Shown in pieces: positions 24,541 to 33,284 of a DNA stretch of 64,000 bases. The stretch lies in NCBI GenBank assembly GCA_041741415.1, contig JBGSKC010000028.1:62001-126000 (forward strand). The letters are read 5' to 3'. Source of the stretch: JANQTF01 sp041741415 (GTDB lineage Bacteria; Bacteroidota; Bacteroidia; J057). Numbering within the stretch: the first letter of the stretch is position 1; every line of letters starts with the position of its first letter. The position numbers were made by a program, and so were the translations under genes. The notes beneath the pieces were generated by a model. That model was not told the DNA's origin. It was given only the letters and a program-made list of their open reading frames with translations, and searched no databases.

Positions 24541-26271
24541 CTAGCGGTTTTGCACCAGGTTTCCGTTGCTCAGTTCGATCTGACGAAGCGGAACTGGGTA
24601 GTGCACGTCTTCAGGACCAAAGGTAGCACCACCGTAGAGGGCAGAGCGCAGTGGCTTTTCGTAGGCAAGGATCCGGTTAATTTCCGTTTCGATCACACCC
24701 CAACGCTTCAGGTCGAAGTAGCGGTGACCTTCCATGCCGAGCTCAAGTTTGCGCTCCATGCGGAGAGCAGCACGGGCTGCATCAGCGCTGGCAAAAGCAG
24801 CATCATAGGTAGCGATCTGGTAGTTGGCGGCATTGGTCGTACCGTCAGCTTCTTTCACGAAACCAGCAGGATTAGCTGCACGGCCGCGAACCATGTTGAT
24901 GTTGGTGCGGGCACCTTCAAGGTCGCCGGTTTCAATCTGGCACTCGGCGAGGAGCAGCAGCACGTCAGCATAACGGATCAGGCGGTAGCCGTTGGCGGTG
25001 TAGCCGGAGGTCCAGTTACCCACTTCGGTCTGGTTGCCTTGCTGAGAGCGCTTGTAAACTTGCTTCTTAGGGCTGAAGGGGCCAGAGAAGCTCTGGTCAC
25101 GAACCCAGTCAGAGCCAGTATGATCGCCCCAATCGAGGTATGGAATACCACGACGGCCAACAGTCCAGTCCAAACGTGGATCCAGAGGACCTGGATCTTC
25201 CACATAGGAGTTGTCGCTGGGGGTCAGGCCCTGGTCGTTCAGCACGGGGTCGCTGTTGTAGGAGTTATCCAGCAAAGGAAGACCGTTTTCAGTGCGGAAA
25301 GAATTCACGAACTCCTGGGTAGGCTGGAAGAATCCGCAGCAGCCGCCGGGAGATTCGCCAGACTTGTAAGGGAAGTTAAGCACTTCGCCCCAGCCGCCGT
25401 TCCAGCCGCCGGATCCGTCGTTTACAGAATACTGCACAGTGTAAATAGCTTCGATACCGTTACGGTTTTCGAGGTCGAACACCTCACCGAAAGTAGGAGC
25501 CAATCCAATAGCAGACCCATCAGGCTTGGTGCCGGAGGTCTTGACTTCATTGAGCAGCGTAAGAGCACCGGCGTAGTCGCCGCTCATTTGCATGAGGGCT
25601 TTGGCCAGGATCACTTTGGCAACGGTTCCGTTGAAGCGACCAATCTGACCCATGTTGTTGGGAAGCTGAGCACCTGCCTGGAGGTCGGCGATGATCTGGT
25701 CGCGCACATCGGTGCTGTTTGTCACTGTGGCAGGATCCGTGTTCTCATCCACATAAGGGATGGTATTCCACATTCTCCATCCTTCAAAGTGGTAGTGGCC
25801 ACGGAGGGCACGAAGCTGACCGCGATAGCTGGTAGCCTGATCTGCAGTGATAGAACCATCTTCCTCAGCTTTGGCTACTACCAGCATCGCTGCGTTGGCA
25901 CGGGCAATACCCTCATACAGCGAACGCCACTTGATGTTCAGGTAGGGGTTGTTGGAAGACTCCGAGTAAGTCTGAATGGGGTTAATGTCTGGTTGGTCAC
26001 CAGCATCAGAACCCTTGTTGGCTTCCATTCCGCGAACGGAGCCGAATACCCAGTTGGAGGCAGCAGATTCCCAGCCAAAGCCGTTGGAAGAGGTTCCATC
26101 CAACATGGCGTAGGTACCGATGATCAGGGTTTCGATGCCCTTTTCGTTCGCGAGGGTCGCCTCATCCAGTGCACCGTTTGGCGTAATGTTGAGGAAGTCG
26201 CTGGAACAGCTATTGACCAGGCCAAACATCGCCATGGCAGCGAGCAGCTTGGTGAGTTGTTGAATCTTCAT
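24541..26271 (-). CDS. SusD/RagB-family nutrient-binding outer membrane lipoprotein
   Basis: Surface lipoprotein that acts as a lid on its SusC partner and captures a polymer or peptide for import. The 576-residue product has a lipobox (LVNSC, Cys22), the N-terminal FLNITPNGALDEATLANE pattern, TPR-like helices (YEGIARANAAML, GQLRALRGHYHFEGWRMW) and the C-terminal RALRMERKLELGMEGHRYFD-type motif (split as AALRMERKLEL and GHRYFDLKRWG) diagnostic of SusD. It starts 32 bases after the susC stop, so the two form an operon. The ligand cannot be deduced from sequence. Confidence 0.97.
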   Translation of the reverse strand: MKIQQLTKLLAAMAMFGLVNSCSSDFLNITPNGALDEATLANEKGIETLIIGTYAMLDGTSSNGFGWESAASNWVFGSVRGMEANKGSDAGDQPDINPIQTYSESSNNPYLNIKWRSLYEGIARANAAMLVVAKAEEDGSITADQATSYRGQLRALRGHYHFEGWRMWNTIPYVDENTDPATVTNSTDVRDQIIADLQAGAQLPNNMGQIGRFNGTVAKVILAKALMQMSGDYAGALTLLNEVKTSGTKPDGSAIGLAPTFGEVFDLENRNGIEAIYTVQYSVNDGSGGWNGGWGEVLNFPYKSGESPGGCCGFFQPTQEFVNSFRTENGLPLLDNSYNSDPVLNDQGLTPSDNSYVEDPGPLDPRLDWTVGRRGIPYLDWGDHTGSDWVRDQSFSGPFSPKKQVYKRSQQGNQTEVGNWTSGYTANGYRLIRYADVLLLLAECQIETGDLEGARTNINMVRGRAANPAGFVKEADGTTNAANYQIATYDAAFASADAARAALRMERKLELGMEGHRYFDLKRWGVIETEINRILAYEKPLRSALYGGATFGPEDVHYPVPLRQIELSNGNLVQNR

Positions 26272-26303
26272 TGTTTCCTTGAATTAGAGTTTGGCAGTAG
26301 GAG

Positions 26304-29300
26304 TTAGAAAGAAATACTAACACCAGCGAGGTATTGTTTGACGACAGGATAAGAACCTTCATCAATTCCAATTTCGCGGTCGTCACGAGTGTTCAACTCG
26401 GGGTCCACACCACTGTAGTTGCTCAGGGTGAAAAGGTTAGCAGCTTGCACATACACGCGGAAGCTCTGGAAAACCGTGGCCATTTCTGGCTTGAAGGTAT
26501 AACCAAGCTGGAGGTTACGCAGGCGGATGTAGGAGCCGTCTTCGATGTAGTAGCTGGACGATTGGGTGTTGGTCGAGAAGTTCGAGGTGTTGGAAGCCTT
26601 CGGAACCGTGGCGCCAGTGTTGTTGGGTGTCCAGCTGTTATACAGCAGGTCGGTGCTGCGCTGTCCCTGGAAAGAAGGCCAGAAATCGGTCCACCACTTG
26701 GTGTAGTTGAAGATTTCGTTGCCATAGGAAGAATACAGGAACGCTGTAAGGTCGAAGTTCTTCCAGGTAAAGTTCAGGTTCAGGCCAGCGGTAAAGTCTG
26801 GGTTCGGGTTACCGATGAAGTCACGGTCGTCCGGGGTAATTTCACCGTCGCCGTCCACATCACGATACTTGAAGAAGCCAGGAGCGGCACCATCCTGAGT
26901 AGGAGAGTTAGCCACGTCATCAGCGCTTTGGAACAAGCCAATCACTTCATAGCCAAAGAAGGCAGACAGAGGCTGGCCAACCTGGTTACGGGTGAAAGCA
27001 CCAATCCGGGTACCACCAAAGTCGAAGAATTCGACGCCTTCAGCGATGTTCAAAACTTCGTTGTTGTAGGTGGTGAAGGTCACGTTTCCTTCAAAGCCCA
27101 GGTCTTCGCCCCAGCTGTCGCGGTAGATCAGCTGCATGTCGATCCCGGTGTTCTTCATCTTGGCAATGTTGATGAACGGAGCAGAAGCCGCACCAGCAGT
27201 ACCAGGAAGCTCAGGGTTGAAGAGCAGGTCGTCGTTAATTTTGGAATACCAGTCAAACACGAACTCGATCCGGTTGTCCAACAATGCGAGGTCAAACCCG
27301 ACGTTGGTCGTGATGTTGGTTTCCCACTTGGCGTCGGGGTTTCCAATCCTGGTAGGACGGAAGCCCTGAGAAGAGGAGTTGCCGCTACCAGAAACGCTGT
27401 AGAAAGAAGATCCTGCATCACCACCAAATTGGAAGAAGCCGTTAGCAGGGTCGATGGCCAACTGGTTACCCATGGTTCCATAACCGCCTCGGATCTTCAG
27501 GTCGGAAACAATTTTGTTGTCGGCCAGGAATGCTTCCTGACCTACCCGCCAGCCGGCAGTAAAGGAAGGAAACACACCATAGCGGTTAACTTCACCAAAG
27601 CGCGAAGATCCATCACGGCGAATTGTGGCGCTGAGGAGGTAACGATTGTCAAACCCGTAGTCCACGCGCAGGAAGTTCGACACCAATGCAGTGGGTGTAC
27701 CCACGCCAGAGTTGGCGTTAAGGATCGTGGCACCATTGCTCAGCGTGCGGAAGGAAACAGCGTCAGAGAAGTATCCTGCACGGGCAGCAGACAGCCCGCG
27801 ACCAATTCCAAATTTTACCGCTTCGTAACCAGCCACAGCCTGGATGTCATGGACACCAAAGGTCTTGTCGAAGGTCAGCGTGTTGGTCCATACCCAGTCG
27901 CCACCGAAGCCTGCGCTCTCAGTGAAGTTCGGAGTAGCAATGTTTTCAGCACGCTCGTAGGTGGCAAAGTTGTAGTCGTTGGAGTAGTTCATTCCAAACG
28001 TACCACCAAAAGTGGTGCGGAAGTTCAGGCCATCCACGATTTTGACATCAGCAAAGGCTGAACCCAGAATGCGGATATTGAAGCCGAAGTCGTCTTTGTC
28101 GCGCTCAGCATTGGCCACAGGATTGGCACCGTTACCAAGTCGGGGAGCCAAAGCGCCACCGCCATATTCACCCGGCACGAACGTGCGGGAAGGAGCAACC
28201 ACTTCTTCAGTAAGGATCACAGGGATGATGGACTGGTTACGATAGACGTCCATGATCGGAGCGCCTTCGTCGTTGTTCCCAATACCACGACCGTTGGAGG
28301 TGTGGGTCAGGGTGAAGTTTTCCCCGACGGTTACACGATCCTTGATGTTAAACTCAGAGTTGAAGCGGGCGCTCAGACGCTGAGAGTGAGTTTCGAGAAT
28401 GACACCGTCCTGCCGGAAGTAGTTGAAGCCAGAGTAGAAGCGGGCATTACGGTTACCACCGGAGAAGGTGAGGTCGTGGTTGGTGATGGAAGCCGGATCG
28501 CTAAGCGCATCCCACCAGTTGGTGTTTCCAGCCCACGATGGCAGTGTTGGAGAAGCAGGACCACCAGCAGCAGGAGAAGGACCATAGAAGGGGTGAACTT
28601 CGTTGGTGCCATCGTTGTTATACACCAGCCACTGCAGGTCGGCATACTCGCGATCGGTGAGCAGGTTGTTGGGGCCTGTGCCAGGTTGCTGGGTACCGAA
28701 GTAGCCGCTGTAACCAACTTGCACGCCCTGAGAACCGCGCTTAGTGGTGATCAGCACCACACCATTCGATGCACGTGAACCGTAGATCGAGGCAGCACCG
28801 GCATCTTTCAGCACGGAGAGGTTCTCGATGTCGTTCGGGTTCAGGGTGGAAATGTCGGTAGTAGGCACACCGTCCACAATAAAGAGCGGATCGTTGTTTT
28901 GGAAAGAACCAAACCCGCGGATACGGATCTTGGTAGGCGATCCCGGGCGGCCGTCCTGAGAAACGGTCATCCCGGCAACCCGGCCCTGAAGCTGGTTAGC
29001 TACGTTTCCTGTTGGTACAGCCACAAGATCTGCAGCTTTTACAATGGAAACGGAGCCGGTGAGGTCTTCCTTGCGCTGGGTTGCATAACCCGTCACAACG
29101 ACCTCAGACAGCACAACGTCGTCGGCTTCCAGCATCACGTTGATCACATTGCTGGTGACCTCAATTGTCTGGCTCACATAGCCAAGATAAGAAACAACCA
29201 GGACAGCGCCCCGGTCGGCCTGAATGGAGTAGCGGCCGGCGTCGTCTGTGAAAACGCCCCGCGTGGTGCCTTGAACCAGCACAGTAGCACCTGCAAGGGC

Positions 29301-29441
29301 GTCACCTTCTGATCCAGTCACGGTTCCTGATACCTGTCCCTGAGCGAACAGGCCTGTGGCAAAGAGCAAACCCAACCCCAATAGCATGAGGTGTCTGCAT
29401 GCTTTACCCGTCTTTCGAATAGTAGTAAGCATAAGATCCAT
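26304..29441 (-). CDS. SusC/RagA-family TonB-dependent outer membrane transporter
   Basis: TonB-dependent channel of 1045 residues that imports a substrate captured by SusD. In order: signal peptide (ending TGLFAQ), a carboxypeptidase-like domain (GQVSGTVTGSEGDALAGATV), a TonB-box region (SEVVVTGYATQRKEDLTGSV), the plug with the SusC signature (IRGFGSFQNNDPLFIVDGVP, LKDAGAASIYGSRASNGVVL), then a 22-strand barrel ending in YLAGVSISF. I start at 29441 (MDLMLTT); codons further upstream are not conserved-looking. The pair with susD is followed downstream by the FG-GAP lipoprotein. No ECF sigma/anti-sigma regulator is adjacent. Confidence 0.97.
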   Translation of the reverse strand: MDLMLTTIRKTGKACRHLMLLGLGLLFATGLFAQGQVSGTVTGSEGDALAGATVLVQGTTRGVFTDDAGRYSIQADRGAVLVVSYLGYVSQTIEVTSNVINVMLEADDVVLSEVVVTGYATQRKEDLTGSVSIVKAADLVAVPTGNVANQLQGRVAGMTVSQDGRPGSPTKIRIRGFGSFQNNDPLFIVDGVPTTDISTLNPNDIENLSVLKDAGAASIYGSRASNGVVLITTKRGSQGVQVGYSGYFGTQQPGTGPNNLLTDREYADLQWLVYNNDGTNEVHPFYGPSPAAGGPASPTLPSWAGNTNWWDALSDPASITNHDLTFSGGNRNARFYSGFNYFRQDGVILETHSQRLSARFNSEFNIKDRVTVGENFTLTHTSNGRGIGNNDEGAPIMDVYRNQSIIPVILTEEVVAPSRTFVPGEYGGGALAPRLGNGANPVANAERDKDDFGFNIRILGSAFADVKIVDGLNFRTTFGGTFGMNYSNDYNFATYERAENIATPNFTESAGFGGDWVWTNTLTFDKTFGVHDIQAVAGYEAVKFGIGRGLSAARAGYFSDAVSFRTLSNGATILNANSGVGTPTALVSNFLRVDYGFDNRYLLSATIRRDGSSRFGEVNRYGVFPSFTAGWRVGQEAFLADNKIVSDLKIRGGYGTMGNQLAIDPANGFFQFGGDAGSSFYSVSGSGNSSSQGFRPTRIGNPDAKWETNITTNVGFDLALLDNRIEFVFDWYSKINDDLLFNPELPGTAGAASAPFINIAKMKNTGIDMQLIYRDSWGEDLGFEGNVTFTTYNNEVLNIAEGVEFFDFGGTRIGAFTRNQVGQPLSAFFGYEVIGLFQSADDVANSPTQDGAAPGFFKYRDVDGDGEITPDDRDFIGNPNPDFTAGLNLNFTWKNFDLTAFLYSSYGNEIFNYTKWWTDFWPSFQGQRSTDLLYNSWTPNNTGATVPKASNTSNFSTNTQSSSYYIEDGSYIRLRNLQLGYTFKPEMATVFQSFRVYVQAANLFTLSNYSGVDPELNTRDDREIGIDEGSYPVVKQYLAGVSISF

Positions 29442-29820
29442 AGGATTAATTGAAATGAAAAATGGATGCACGGAATGAAAGATCGTGGGGAAAGCTCGGA
29501 AAGCTGTCCTGCTCCAAAGGGATTTCTTCTCACGAAAATCCCGCAAGGAGTGATGGTAAATCGTTTTCGGTAGCTTGAAGGTGGCCCTCAACTGTCTGCA
29601 CCTTCCTGCCTCATTCCAAACTTTTGGGTCAGAAAGGCCCCAAATGGCGGCTTTTTGCAAGAAGGGTCCGATGAAAAATGGACAACTCGTTAAAAAAAAC
29701 TTCTCCCGGGGCAACCCTTCGCCAAGTCTGCCGTCGACCACTTTTTTCAGAAAAAAACCAATCAAACGACCTTCCTCACCCTGCCGAACCAGGGTGTTCC
29801 GTGCATCCATCCTGCCAGCA
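29442..29820. other. Upstream region of susC, no gene
   Basis: About 380 bases between the T9SS esterase and susC, both on the minus strand. No ORF with support, no RNA gene and no complete promoter was found; it presumably carries the susCD promoter and leader. Confidence 0.5.
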
Positions 29821-32232
29821 CTACCGAACCAGCAGCTTCACAAATCGCTGGCCGGGCGCTTCTCCGAATCCAGACCTCAGCTCCAGCAGGTACCAGCCGC
29901 TGGCCAAGGCAGGCAACTCCAGCGGAAGCTCCGTCTGTCCTGCGGCCACTTGCCCAGCCCACACAGTATCAATCTGCCGCCCGCTCAGGTCCAGCAAATG
30001 AACTGAAACTACGCCACCTCTCTTCGCGGAAAACTGCAGACTTCCACGGCCTTCCAACGGATTAGGGACCACCACCAGGCCGGTGAGCCATTCTGTCGTT
30101 TCAAACAAAGAAGTCGTTCCCGTTTTCTCAGCCTGCAACACGGCAGGAATGCCAGCACCCATCACACGCTGAAACAGGATCAAATGGCCTGCATCGTTCA
30201 GGTGAATGCCATCGCCGGAGTCATAAGCGGGCTCAGGTTCATTGTCGCTATTCGCCAAACCTGTCCAAAAATCAATGGCAAAGGTATCGAAACGTGCAAA
30301 TGTGGAATCGCGGAGGTCCAGTTGGATTTGCTCCTTTACAAGGTCTGCACCAAAATCTCTGGGCTGCGGTGTGCAAATCCACACGGGCACCGAATCGCCT
30401 GTTGCCGCCAGAATCACCTCATAATTGGTAAGCTGGGCCGCCACCGGGTAGCCATTGGCCGCGTCGTTCGATGGCATGTTGATGATGATCCCGTCCGGGT
30501 CCAAGGTGAGGGCATAGGTAATGTTCCGCAGTGCGTTAATGGTTTGGTTAACGCCGGTGGGAATAGTAGTTCCGGTTGGAAGAATGTTATAGGTCGTAAA
30601 GCCGCCCTGGGCCAGGTTCGTGACCCTGAAATCGGTGTCGCGGCGGTAGAGTTCGTTGCGGTAGCGATTGACCCACGCCGAATCTGCAGTGGAAGACCCG
30701 GTTCCCGCTGCTGTCGAAGAGCCCAGCACCACAATGTGGCAATCACGTCCGTTGTCCTGAACAATGGAAAACGCGCTGTCGCTCGTTACGCTCAACTGGC
30801 TGGCAGTGAGGCGAACCAGGCATTCGCCGGAAGTATCTCCGGGAACAGTCCAGGCAAAGGCTCCGCCAAAACCCGGCACAGTATCGAGCACGGCCCATGT
30901 CTGGCCAAGGTCATCGCTGAATTCAATGGCCAGAGACAACACATTGGTGCTTTTCCAACGAATTTGAACAGACTTTCCGCTTTCCCAGCGCTCGCCGCCC
31001 GTGGGTGCCAGCAGGGTAAGTTCTTCCGGCTGTGGTTCTGCTTCCTGGGGCACGAGGTAAGTCATGCGCAGGGCCCCCAGGTAGTAGAAGCCAGTTCCGT
31101 TGGTGTTGTTGGGGCCAGGCCCCATGTCAATCCGGATTTCCCCGGCACCGTTTGGCTTCACCCCCGCCACCGAAACCGCCAGGGAGTCGTTGTTGGATGC
31201 ATCCAGCAACAGGGTATCACTATCAGCACCCGTCAACACATACCGGGTTTCACGATTGTCTCCCACGCCCATGCGCGAGGCAAAAAGGGAAAAAGAATAA
31301 GTTCGGGCTTTGTCAAGGCCCGAAAGGCGCAACCCGGCAGTGGGTTGAGTTTGCCCGCCAAAGCTGCCCACGTTGCCAAAAAAGCTGTCGCCGGTAGCCG
31401 TTCCAGGCAAATGCAGGGCAGAGTCTGGCGTGGTGGTGCCGTTGGTGTTGATGTTGTTGAAAGCATCGTCAATCTCCAGGGCAATGCCGCTGTTGAGGCC
31501 CTGAGAAGTAATCATGTTGGCTACAGTCCCTGCAACAGGATCGGAGACATTGTTCCAGCCACCCAGGCTGGGTGTGTTGCCAAAATCCACCTGCACTGTA
31601 TCAACGGAGGTGAGCAAATAAGACAGCCTGACGGCACCGAGGTAATAAAAGCCGGTCCCGTTGGTGTTGTTGGGGCCGGGGGAAACGAGCAGGCGAATGG
31701 TTCCGTCGGCGGCCGGAAAAATGCCATTGGCAAGCGCCACGAGGGAATCGTTGTTGGCAGCATCCAGATACACGGTATCGTTGGCTGCACCTTGCAGCAC
31801 ATACTGCGCCTCGCGGTTATCGCCAACACCCATGCGGGAGGCAAAAATCAGGAAATCATAGGCCGTGGTGGCGCTGAGCCCGCCAAGAACCAGGCGGGCA
31901 GTTGGCTGTGTTTGCCCGCCAAAACTGCCCACATTCCCAAAAAAACTGTCGCCCGTTGCGCTTCCCGGCAACCCCACCTGCGGCTTCGGGGTGGTGGTAC
32001 CATTGAGGTTGATGTTGTTAAAAGCATCGTCGATTAGCAGGCTAATGCCTGAGTTGGTGCCGTCGCTGAGCAGGAGGTCGGCCACACTGCCCGCAACGGG
32101 GTCAGAGACCTGGTTCCAGGGTGCCGGAGAAGGGGTGTTCCCGAAATCAATCAGGACGGTATCGGGGAGCTGGGCGTGAACGAGGCCGAGCAAAAAAAGC
32201 CAGGCCAGCGAGCAGGAGAGTAGTCGCTTCAT
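29821..32232 (-). CDS. Secreted T9SS SGNH/GDSL esterase with two tandem N-terminal domains
   Basis: An 803-residue exported enzyme. After the signal peptide (LLSCSLAWLFLLGLVHAQ) come two copies of a ~190-residue domain that share near-identical stretches (DFGNTPS, DDAFNNIN, GDSFFGNVGSFGGQTQPTA, GPNNTNGTGFYYLGA); they look like carbohydrate-binding jellyrolls. A short Ig-like domain (LTLLAPTGGERWESGKSVQI) precedes an SGNH hydrolase domain with all four blocks: Ser in LGSSTAAGTG, Gly in LAQGGF, Asn in MPSNDA and Asp/His in DGIHLNDAGH. A T9SS sorting domain (VVPNPLEGRGSLQF, LASGWYLLELR) ends it. Likely removes acetyl groups from a polysaccharide. The susCD pair lies just downstream. Confidence 0.9.
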   Translation of the reverse strand: MKRLLSCSLAWLFLLGLVHAQLPDTVLIDFGNTPSPAPWNQVSDPVAGSVADLLLSDGTNSGISLLIDDAFNNINLNGTTTPKPQVGLPGSATGDSFFGNVGSFGGQTQPTARLVLGGLSATTAYDFLIFASRMGVGDNREAQYVLQGAANDTVYLDAANNDSLVALANGIFPAADGTIRLLVSPGPNNTNGTGFYYLGAVRLSYLLTSVDTVQVDFGNTPSLGGWNNVSDPVAGTVANMITSQGLNSGIALEIDDAFNNINTNGTTTPDSALHLPGTATGDSFFGNVGSFGGQTQPTAGLRLSGLDKARTYSFSLFASRMGVGDNRETRYVLTGADSDTLLLDASNNDSLAVSVAGVKPNGAGEIRIDMGPGPNNTNGTGFYYLGALRMTYLVPQEAEPQPEELTLLAPTGGERWESGKSVQIRWKSTNVLSLAIEFSDDLGQTWAVLDTVPGFGGAFAWTVPGDTSGECLVRLTASQLSVTSDSAFSIVQDNGRDCHIVVLGSSTAAGTGSSTADSAWVNRYRNELYRRDTDFRVTNLAQGGFTTYNILPTGTTIPTGVNQTINALRNITYALTLDPDGIIINMPSNDAANGYPVAAQLTNYEVILAATGDSVPVWICTPQPRDFGADLVKEQIQLDLRDSTFARFDTFAIDFWTGLANSDNEPEPAYDSGDGIHLNDAGHLILFQRVMGAGIPAVLQAEKTGTTSLFETTEWLTGLVVVPNPLEGRGSLQFSAKRGGVVSVHLLDLSGRQIDTVWAGQVAAGQTELPLELPALASGWYLLELRSGFGEAPGQRFVKLLVR

Positions 32233-32418
32233 GAGAGTTGGATTTGTTGAATGAATGAATTCGCTCAACCTGCTGATTTTTCTGCACACAGGCCCACCTT
32301 GCAACCTCCATCATTTCCTCATCAAGACGGAAGAAAAACGTAATTTGACCCTGAAACCATGATCCAAACCTTTCTCCGAAGGTGCGGTTGGTACTTCTCA
32401 CCTTTTCACCTACGCCCA

Positions 32419-33213
32419 ATGAAACCACTGATGCTCTTGTGCTGGCTCCTGATTACCAGCTCCGCATTTTCCCAGGATTTTGCCCTTACCATCCTGGAAT
32501 CCTCCCCCCGTCATCACGAATGGGCCGAGGTGCAATCGGGCGATCGCAAAGTGCGCTGCTTTGTTGCCTACCCCGAAGTGGCTGAAAAAGCTACCGTCGT
32601 GATTGTGATTCATGAAAACCGCGGCCTCACCGATTGGGTGCGCGCTTATGCTGATGCCCTTGCCGAACAAGGGTACCTGGCTATTGCCCCGGATCTGCTC
32701 TCCGATTTTTCAGAAGATTTTCACCTCACCAGCGAATTTCCCACCAGCGACGACGCCCGCAACGCCATTTACCAACTGCCTGCCGACCGGGTCGCCGCTG
32801 ATTTGAACGCCGTGCAAGCCTACGCCATCGCCCTGCCTGCCAGCAATGGTAAAAGCGCCGTGGCAGGGTTTTGCTGGGGCGGTGCCCAATCCTTCCTGAT
32901 GGCCACCAACAATTCACAGCTCTCCGCTGCCATGGTTTTCTACGGCAGCCCCCCCTCCGATTCTTCCGCATGGGCCAGCATCAATGTGCCCGTTTATGGG
33001 TTCTATGGCGAAACCGATGCCCGCATCAATGCCACCATCCCCGACACCCAGGCGGCCATGGAAGCGGCAGGAAAACAGTATGACCCCGTGATCTACCCCA
33101 CCGTTGGCCATGCTTACATGCGCCGCGGCCACGATCCAGCCTCCGAAGCTGAATACAAAGAGGCCTACCGCCTTTCCATGGAAAGGGTCATCGGCATCTT
33201 GAGCCAGTTGTAA
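32419..33213 (+). CDS. Secreted dienelactone hydrolase family protein
   Basis: Alpha/beta-hydrolase of 264 residues with a signal peptide (KPLMLLCWLLITSSAFSQ), so it is periplasmic, unlike the cytoplasmic chlorocatechol enzyme. The catalytic triad is Cys-Asp-His: nucleophile elbow GFCWGG, the aspartate in GETDARI and the histidine in VGHAYMRRG. HENRGLTDWVRAYADALAEQ, split as HENRGLTDWV and YADALAEQGY, marks the N-terminal family core. The start at 32419 is chosen because it opens the signal peptide; the frame extends upstream to 32359. The substrate is unknown. It is divergent from the esterase gene with a shared 187-base promoter region. Confidence 0.9.
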   Translation: MKPLMLLCWLLITSSAFSQDFALTILESSPRHHEWAEVQSGDRKVRCFVAYPEVAEKATVVIVIHENRGLTDWVRAYADALAEQGYLAIAPDLLSDFSEDFHLTSEFPTSDDARNAIYQLPADRVAADLNAVQAYAIALPASNGKSAVAGFCWGGAQSFLMATNNSQLSAAMVFYGSPPSDSSAWASINVPVYGFYGETDARINATIPDTQAAMEAAGKQYDPVIYPTVGHAYMRRGHDPASEAEYKEAYRLSMERVIGILSQL

Positions 33214-33284
33214 ACAAGGTTTGTTCAGGTTGTTCTGCTAATTTCACCCTTCCAATTGCTCCCTTTTCCTCATCTCCATCTCTC

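Noticed and set aside
24550..28061. Long plus-strand frames antisense to susD and susC
   Set aside because: GC-rich codon usage leaves the complementary frames open; no family resemblance, and the minus-strand genes are certain.
30184..32037. 617-codon frame antisense to the T9SS esterase
   Set aside because: Shadow; the minus-strand gene has a signal peptide, SGNH blocks and a sorting domain.
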